A stretch of 21,600 nucleotides of DNA. Source: a virus. Numbering within the stretch: position 1 is the first letter of the stretch; every line of letters starts with the position of its first letter. The position numbers were made by a program, and so were the translations under genes. This document shows positions 20,240-21,600 of this stretch, piece by piece. The DNA is taken from positions 1 through 21,600 of IMG/VR virus record IMGVR_UViG_3300033571_009946. One strand, 5' to 3'. The notes beneath the pieces were generated by a model. It was not told the origin of the DNA and did no database searches. It saw only the letters and a program-made list of their open reading frames with translations.

Positions 20240-20643
20240 TTGTCTCTCCTTATTCTTCCAGCACCATAAATAAACTTAGAAAGTCTTTCTAAGTCTTTGT
20301 TTTTAGAAATCTGGTTGTAGAAACTTTTAGGTGCGTAGTTGAATAACTTTTCGCCCTTCTGCTTGTCGGTTTTTAGTTTCGACATTTCCACGCCAACTTT
20401 TTCCAAAGCGGAAATCTCTGACTTAGTTAGCCAGTAGAATCCATAAGTCCAGTTGAAACCATTACTGGTTCTAAACACTTTTACAATGTAGCCCTTCGAG
20501 TTTTTTCGATACTTACCACCAGAGGTGTTATCTTCAAACTCAATAATCACATTGAAAGTTTTGAACTTTAGTTTTGCGGTAAATTGGTTGAACCAACCAT
20601 CAACTAACGCTAACTCTTCCAGTTTTGTCTCTTTAGTTTTCAA
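20236..20643 (-). CDS. Hypothetical basic protein (135 aa)
   Basis: The protein starts at a TTG (20643) with AGGAG six bases upstream. It is Lys- and Phe-rich: an N-terminal beta region (KLKFKTFNVIIEFEDNTSGG), a segment with aromatic residues (NGFNWTYGFYWLTKSEISAL) and a basic C-terminus ending FIYGAGRIRRDK. Net positive charge suggests nucleic-acid contact, without a motif to prove it. It overlaps the 48-residue gene upstream by 11 bases and the DUF4314 gene downstream by four. Confidence 0.78.
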   Translation of the reverse strand: MKTKETKLEELALVDGWFNQFTAKLKFKTFNVIIEFEDNTSGGKYRKNSKGYIVKVFRTSNGFNWTYGFYWLTKSEISALEKVGVEMSKLKTDKQKGEKLFNYAPKSFYNQISKNKDLERLSKFIYGAGRIRRDK

Positions 20644-20779
20644 TTGTCTCTCCTGTCAATTCGTTCCAAGCAACTTCCGCAGTCAAGGGGTCAATGATTC
20701 CTTCTTTGACCAGACTGGAAAGCAACTCGAAAGTAAATCTTTCTAGACACTCTCCGCACTCGCATTTACTACTCAACAT
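20633..20779 (-). CDS. Small Cys-rich protein (48 aa)
   Basis: This short gene encodes MLSSKCECGECLERFTFELL and ends WNELTGETIEN. The cysteines in CECGEC could bind a metal; the rest is a helical acidic domain with the segment GIIDPLTAEVAWNELTG. The ATG at 20779 lies within the end of the preceding gene (11-base overlap). The end overlaps the TTG start of the next gene by 11 bases, typical of a translationally coupled series. Confidence 0.65.
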   Translation of the reverse strand: MLSSKCECGECLERFTFELLSSLVKEGIIDPLTAEVAWNELTGETIEN

Positions 20780-21014
20780 CATCATCACCCAGCCCAACCA
20801 TTTCATCAAGAATAGCCATCACGCTTTCACCGATAATTCGGTCAATGGTGTTTTCTTTTTCTTTGCGAATAGCAAGTATCACTTCGCTACTAAGTTGCTT
20901 GCCATCTTCATCTTCAAAGTCTTCTTCGGAGATTAGCATAAACTCAACCAACTCGTTCGGCTTGTAATCTTGTTCAAGCATTTTGATTAGGTCTTCTACT
21001 TTTGTCATTGACAT
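20769..21014 (-). CDS. Hypothetical acidic protein (81 aa), paralogue of the 21014-21247 protein
   Basis: The protein starts MSMTKVEDLIKMLEQDYKPN and is very acidic, with EEDFEDEDGKQLSSEV in the middle and a helical C-terminus ending GLGDDDVE. MTK-x-LI-x3-E-x2-Y and the D-K/Q-x-(I/L)-S-x-E-(V/L) core are shared with the preceding gene's product, so the two are likely tandem paralogues. The ATG overlaps the upstream stop as TAATG; the third residue is also a Met and could be the true start. No function is known. Confidence 0.75.
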   Translation of the reverse strand: MSMTKVEDLIKMLEQDYKPNELVEFMLISEEDFEDEDGKQLSSEVILAIRKEKENTIDRIIGESVMAILDEMVGLGDDDVE

Positions 21015-21247
21015 TAGCGACCTACCTTCTCAACAAACTCATTGAAATAATCTACTGCTTGCTCGCTAAAGTTTTCAGCAAGTCCACCATAGTAATCTTG
21101 TTCTTCAACAAATGAATCCCAGAGTTCAGGTGAAATAGTTTTGTCGGAATTAGAAGCAACATCTTCTCTGGAGTTGATTTGCCAGAGCAACTGCTCGCCT
21201 GATTCATAGTGGTTCTCAATGAACTCGATTAGTTTTTCTTTTGTCAT
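21014..21247 (-). CDS. Hypothetical acidic protein (77 aa), paralogue of the 20769-21014 protein
   Basis: The protein starts MTKEKLIEFIENHYESGEQL and continues with INSREDVASNSDKTISPELW, and a helical end with NEFVEKVGR. It is acidic and helical. It shares layout and local residues with the following gene's product. GGAG lies nine bases before the ATG. A promoter with both consensus hexamers stands directly upstream, so this gene leads the six- or seven-gene operon down to 19819. Confidence 0.75.
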   Translation of the reverse strand: MTKEKLIEFIENHYESGEQLLWQINSREDVASNSDKTISPELWDSFVEEQDYYGGLAENFSEQAVDYFNEFVEKVGR

Positions 21248-21285
21248 TTTGTCGTGTCTCCTTTCAAGAAACTCTTTACTTTTTT

Positions 21286-21313
21286 ATTATACAGATTTTA
21301 TGAAGCGTGTCAA
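21286..21313 (-). promoter_or_regulatory. Strong consensus promoter of the 21247-19819 operon
   Basis: TTGACA (21313-21308), 16 bases, TATAAT (21291-21286). Both hexamers match the sigma-70 consensus exactly. The -35 begins six bases after the stop codon of the 21319 gene. Confidence 0.8.
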
Positions 21314-21318
21314 GTATT

Positions 21319-21600
21319 TCACTCGGCAATTTCAACGCAGTCTGCGAAGCAAACTTCACAATGAAATCCCTGCTCGACATACTCGTCAGTTCTATCGCAG
21401 TCGTGCTTAGAGCAAGGACATTTTTCATCTTTGACTACTAATGGTCTGCGTGGTTCGTTCGGGAAATCTTTTATGTCTCTGGCTATCAACTCGGATAAAG
21501 TTCTGCGACCAGATTTCAATGGCATACAATTTTCTAACTTGTTCCAAATCTCTCCTTCGAAGTTTAGTTGTCCATACTTGGATAAGTGTTCGCTAAATTC
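21319..21600 (-). CDS. Cys-rich zinc-finger-like protein, partial at right edge
   Basis: The frame stays open to the right edge of the window, so the N-terminus is missing. An ATG at 21525 exists but lacks a ribosome site, and the upstream part reads as coding (SKYGQLNFEGEIWNKLEN), so a longer protein is preferred. The C-terminus carries CPCSKHDC and CEVCFADC, two Cys clusters separated by about 18 residues that form a likely zinc-binding site. The middle has RRTLSELIARDIKDFP. No family is recognised. Confidence 0.72.
   Translation of the reverse strand, partial: EFSEHLSKYGQLNFEGEIWNKLENCMPLKSGRRTLSELIARDIKDFPNEPRRPLVVKDEKCPCSKHDCDRTDEYVEQGFHCEVCFADCVEIAE

Overview
The window looks like part of a tailed double-stranded DNA phage or prophage (Caudoviricetes-like) of a low-GC actinobacterium. 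The phage evidence is direct: a large terminase with ATPase and nuclease motifs, a portal protein, a candidate small terminase, and a long run of tiny tightly packed genes on one strand. The host guess is an inference. It rests on a ClgR-like regulator (a family known from Actinobacteria), on DUF1360, DUF4314 and DUF6011-type proteins that are common in actinophages, and on apparently leaderless genes. The DNA is A+T-rich, so a low-GC freshwater actinobacterium would fit, but the sequence does not prove it.

Layout: every gene except one lies on the minus strand and is read from right to left. (1) 21600-14300 is an accessory region of about 23 small genes in short operons: zinc-ribbon proteins, small membrane proteins, paralogue pairs, a DUF4314 protein, an NlpC/P60 lipoprotein and the ClgR-like regulator. 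Its units are separated by blocks made of a GAAA-loop terminator, a conserved bipartite element GGTGGAA-N10-CCCCTGG and a promoter. (2) 14262-10730 is one apparent operon that starts with a histone-deacetylase-fold protein, continues with two small membrane proteins and a DNA-binding protein, and ends with the small and large terminase genes. (3) 10159-10743 is the only plus-strand gene, a cysteine phosphatase, preceded by a 535-bp AT-rich gap with AGACA repeats. (4) 9590-1 is a late/structural operon: a second protein resembling the small terminase candidate, an unknown protein, a DUF1360 membrane protein, the portal, a Dps-like ferritin, and a giant gene that leaves the window on the left.

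The most notable items are these. First, the giant protein (at least 2016 residues) joins a ParB-like domain, a coiled coil, an HEIGH metallopeptidase motif, a GNAT acetyltransferase and perhaps a second GNAT; this matches the architecture of polyvalent proteins thought to be injected with phage DNA. Second, the deacetylase-fold protein has Asn where the family has a zinc-binding His. Third, the five-copy 24-bp element marks transcription-unit borders in the accessory region.

How the parts may work together (inference): the terminase proteins and portal package the genome; Dps and the giant protein, encoded directly after the portal, may be virion cargo; the accessory genes with their own promoters may adjust the host soon after entry. 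Acetylation could be a shared theme, because the same phage carries an acetyltransferase domain and a deacetylase fold.
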